Shown: positions 62,302 through 64,000 of the stretch, in pieces
Position numbering within the stretch: position 1 is the stretch's first letter
Layout: each line of letters begins with the position of its first letter
Source: Rubrivivax sp.
GTDB taxonomy: Bacteria > Pseudomonadota > Gammaproteobacteria > Burkholderiales > Burkholderiaceae_C
Direction of reading: 5' to 3'
DNA length: 64,000 nucleotides
NCBI GenBank assembly: GCA_019635315.1
Contig: JAHBZT010000009.1
Span: 1-64,000, forward strand
Notes under the pieces: generated by a model
Databases searched by the model: none
What the model was told of the DNA's origin: nothing
What the model saw: the letters and a program-made list of their open reading frames with translations, nothing else
Position numbers and translations under genes: made by a program

Positions 62302-63074
62302 CCGTGCGCCCCCTGCAGCTCGACGTCCTCGCTGCCCATGTAGGCCTGCAGCACCTGCGGGTTGCGCGAGACGACCTCGTAGGGTCCCTCGGCGATCACC
62401 GCGCCACGCGCCAGCACGGTGATCGTGTCGGCGATGCTGGAGACGACGTTCATGTTGTGCTCGACCATCAGCACCGTGCGGTTGGCCGCCACCTTCTTGA
62501 TCAGCTGCGTGACCAGCTCGACGTCCTCGTGACCCATGCCCTGCGTCGGCTCGTCCAGCAGCATCAGCTTGGGGTCCATCGCCAGCGTGGTGGCGATCTC
62601 CAGCGCGCGCTTGCGGCCGTAGGGCAGCTCCACCGTCACGTGGCCGGCGACGTCGCGCAGGCCCACGGTGTCCAGCAGCTCCAGCGCCCGGCCGTGCAGG
62701 CTTTCCAGCGTGCGCTCGGACTTCCAGAAGTGGAACGAGGTGCCCAGCGCGCGCTGCAGCGCCACACGCACGTTCTCCAGCACCGTCAGGTGCGGGAAGG
62801 TGGCCGAGATCTGGAAGCTGCGGATGACGCCGCGGCGCGCGATCTGCGCCGGCTTCTCCTTCGTGATGTCCTGGCCCTCGAAGAGGATCTGGCCGCGCGT
62901 GGGGATCAGGAACTTGGTCAGCAGGTTGAAGCAGGTCGTCTTGCCGGCCCCGTTGGGGCCGATCAGCGCATGGATCTGGCCGCGCTGCACCCGCAGGTCG
63001 ACGCCGTCCACGGCCACGAAGCCCTTGAACTCCTTGACCAGACCGCGTGTTTCGAGGATGACGTCGTCTGCCAT
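62298..63074 (-). CDS. livG: Branched-chain amino-acid type ABC transporter ATPase LivG
   Basis: A 258-residue ATPase with Walker A GPNGAGKTTCFNLLT, VIRSFQISATFPHLTVLENV, the LivG-type signature LPYGRKRALEIATTLA, Walker B LMLLDEPTQGMGHEDV and H-loop VEHNMNVV. It is the first gene of the leftward liv unit, divergent from the acyl-CoA synthetase with a gap of about 200 bases that should hold both promoters. It pairs with LivF. Confidence 0.95.
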   Translation of the reverse strand: MADDVILETRGLVKEFKGFVAVDGVDLRVQRGQIHALIGPNGAGKTTCFNLLTKFLIPTRGQILFEGQDITKEKPAQIARRGVIRSFQISATFPHLTVLENVRVALQRALGTSFHFWKSERTLESLHGRALELLDTVGLRDVAGHVTVELPYGRKRALEIATTLAMDPKLMLLDEPTQGMGHEDVELVTQLIKKVAANRTVLMVEHNMNVVSSIADTITVLARGAVIAEGPYEVVSRNPQVLQAYMGSEDVELQGAHG

Positions 63075-63277
63075 GCGTATGGGGTGTGCCTGTCCTGCCG
63101 GCGGGCCTGCGCCGGCCGCTGCCCGGACGGGCGCATTATTCGGGGGCGCCCGGCGCCGGCACAGGCGGGTTTGTGCTTAACGGGAACTGCGTAACGCCGC
63201 GCCACCCGCCGCGCGCGGGCCGGCCTACCATAGTCGCCGACGGCCTCGACGGTCGCCGCCACGGGAGCAGCAGCACG

Positions 63278-64000
63278 ATGGGCATCTACGAGCAGGACCT
63301 GGACCGCAACGCGGCCAACTTCGTGGCGCTGAGCCCGGTCAGCTTCGTCGAGCGCAGCGCCGAGGTCTTCGGCGACCTGCCGGCGGTGGTGCACGGCGCA
63401 CGCCGCTACACCTGGGGGCAGTGCCGCGAGCGCAGCGCGCGGCTGGCGGCGGCGCTGCGCGCGCTGGGCGTGGGCCGCGGCGATACCGTCAGCACGATGC
63501 TGCCGAACACCCCGGAGATGGTCGAGGCGCACTATGCGGTGCCGGCGCTGGGCGCCGTGCTGAATACCCTCAACACCCGGCTGGACGCCCCGCTGCTGGC
63601 CTGGCAGATGAACCACTGCCAGGCGCGCGTGCTGATCACCGACCGCGAATTCGCGCCGCAGATGGCCGACGCGGTGGCGCGGCTGCGCGAGCAGCAGGGC
63701 ACCTTGATCACCGTGATCGACGTCTGCGACAGCGAATATGCCGGCCCCGGCGAGCGCATCGGCGAGCACGAATACGAGGCGCTGCTCGCCGCGCACGCGC
63801 CGCTGGCGCGCCTGGAGGGCCCGGCCGACGAGTGGGACGCGATCGCCGTCAGCTACACCAGCGGCACCACCGGCGACCCCAAGGGCGTGGTCACCCACCA
63901 CCGCGGCGCCTACCTGAATGCGGTGTGCAACGCCGCGACCTGGACCATGCCGCACTTTCCGCGCTACCTGTGGACGCTGCCGATGTTCCACTGCAACGGC
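63278..64000 (+). CDS. Acyl-CoA synthetase (AMP-forming), N-terminal part, runs off the window
   Basis: The frame opens at ATG 63278 behind GGGAGCAG and continues to the window end (241 residues). It starts GIYEQDLDRNAANFVALSP, has RRYTWGQCRERSARLAAAL, VSTMLPNTPEMVEAHYAVPA and the AMP-binding loop SYTSGTTGDPKGVVTHHRGA. It reaches the MFHCNG motif typical of medium-chain and 3-methylthiopropionyl-CoA ligase-like enzymes. It is divergent from the liv genes, whose transporter may supply a carboxylic or amino acid it activates (inference). Confidence 0.9.
   Translation, partial: MGIYEQDLDRNAANFVALSPVSFVERSAEVFGDLPAVVHGARRYTWGQCRERSARLAAALRALGVGRGDTVSTMLPNTPEMVEAHYAVPALGAVLNTLNTRLDAPLLAWQMNHCQARVLITDREFAPQMADAVARLREQQGTLITVIDVCDSEYAGPGERIGEHEYEALLAAHAPLARLEGPADEWDAIAVSYTSGTTGDPKGVVTHHRGAYLNAVCNAATWTMPHFPRYLWTLPMFHCNG

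Overview
The window is a chromosomal segment of a very high G+C betaproteobacterium. Three things point to Burkholderiales, probably the Rubrivivax/Leptothrix/Ideonella side of the order: the synteny fimV-truA-trpF-trpB-trpA-accD-folC-dedD-cvpA-purF-metZ, the protein sequences themselves, and the GC-rich palindromic repeats. The placement is inference from gene content; no marker gene was searched. No phage, IS element, CRISPR array or defence locus is visible. Almost all DNA is ordinary single-copy coding sequence, and most long antisense reading frames are GC artefacts.

Layout. 1-2108: C-terminal part of FimV and truA. 2197-4739: ldhA and an L-lactate permease, a pair lying inside the otherwise conserved truA-trpF junction. 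4768-9127: trpF, trpB, a 736-bp repeat-filled gap, trpA and accD. 9263-16151: folC, a frameshifted dedD, cvpA, purF, metZ, gltX. 16252-16595: tRNA-Ala(GGC), tRNA-Glu(UUC), tRNA-Asp(GUC) and a terminator. 16712-22513: HD-GYP protein, family 5 solute-binding protein, DUF1841 protein, RutE-like reductase, TauE/SafE permease, DUF3014 protein. 22550-30830: a complete histidine-utilisation locus, with hutC-D-I-G-F leftward, hutU-H rightward and a perfect HutC-type operator between them. 30901-34465: DUF4399 protein and a nitrate/sulfonate-type ABC importer. 34482-37713: SDR-type protein, a decayed LuxR-type regulator, an HPF-like protein and two small proteins. 37887-39221: argG. 39298-44364: TRAP-TAXI transporter and class III aminotransferase. 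44382-48813: CoA-binding protein, metY, a chemoreceptor, a LysE exporter. 48879-55762: the large NAD-glutamate dehydrogenase, a P5C/glutamate-semialdehyde dehydrogenase and a glyoxalase-like protein. 55886-58112: PEP-CTERM protein and two orphan proteins. 58147-63074: a branched-chain amino-acid type ABC importer (livM, H, K, F, G). 63278-end: start of an acyl-CoA synthetase.

Functional picture. Histidine is degraded to glutamate by the five-step route (HutH, HutU, HutI, HutF, HutG). The large GDH and the semialdehyde dehydrogenase can then carry glutamate and proline carbon to 2-oxoglutarate. Several importers fit a heterotroph living on amino and organic acids.

The most unusual feature is the repeat landscape. 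GC-rich palindromic repeats of a type seen between liv genes also sit inside hutH, in frame, adding about 55 residues. A 105-bp element with terminal inverted repeats occurs twice, both times between convergent genes. Nested inverted repeats fill the trpB-trpA gap and the gap downstream of a small conserved gene. A 27-bp tandem repeat triplicates the C-terminus and stop codon of the TRAP permease. Two genes (dedD and a LuxR regulator) look broken.
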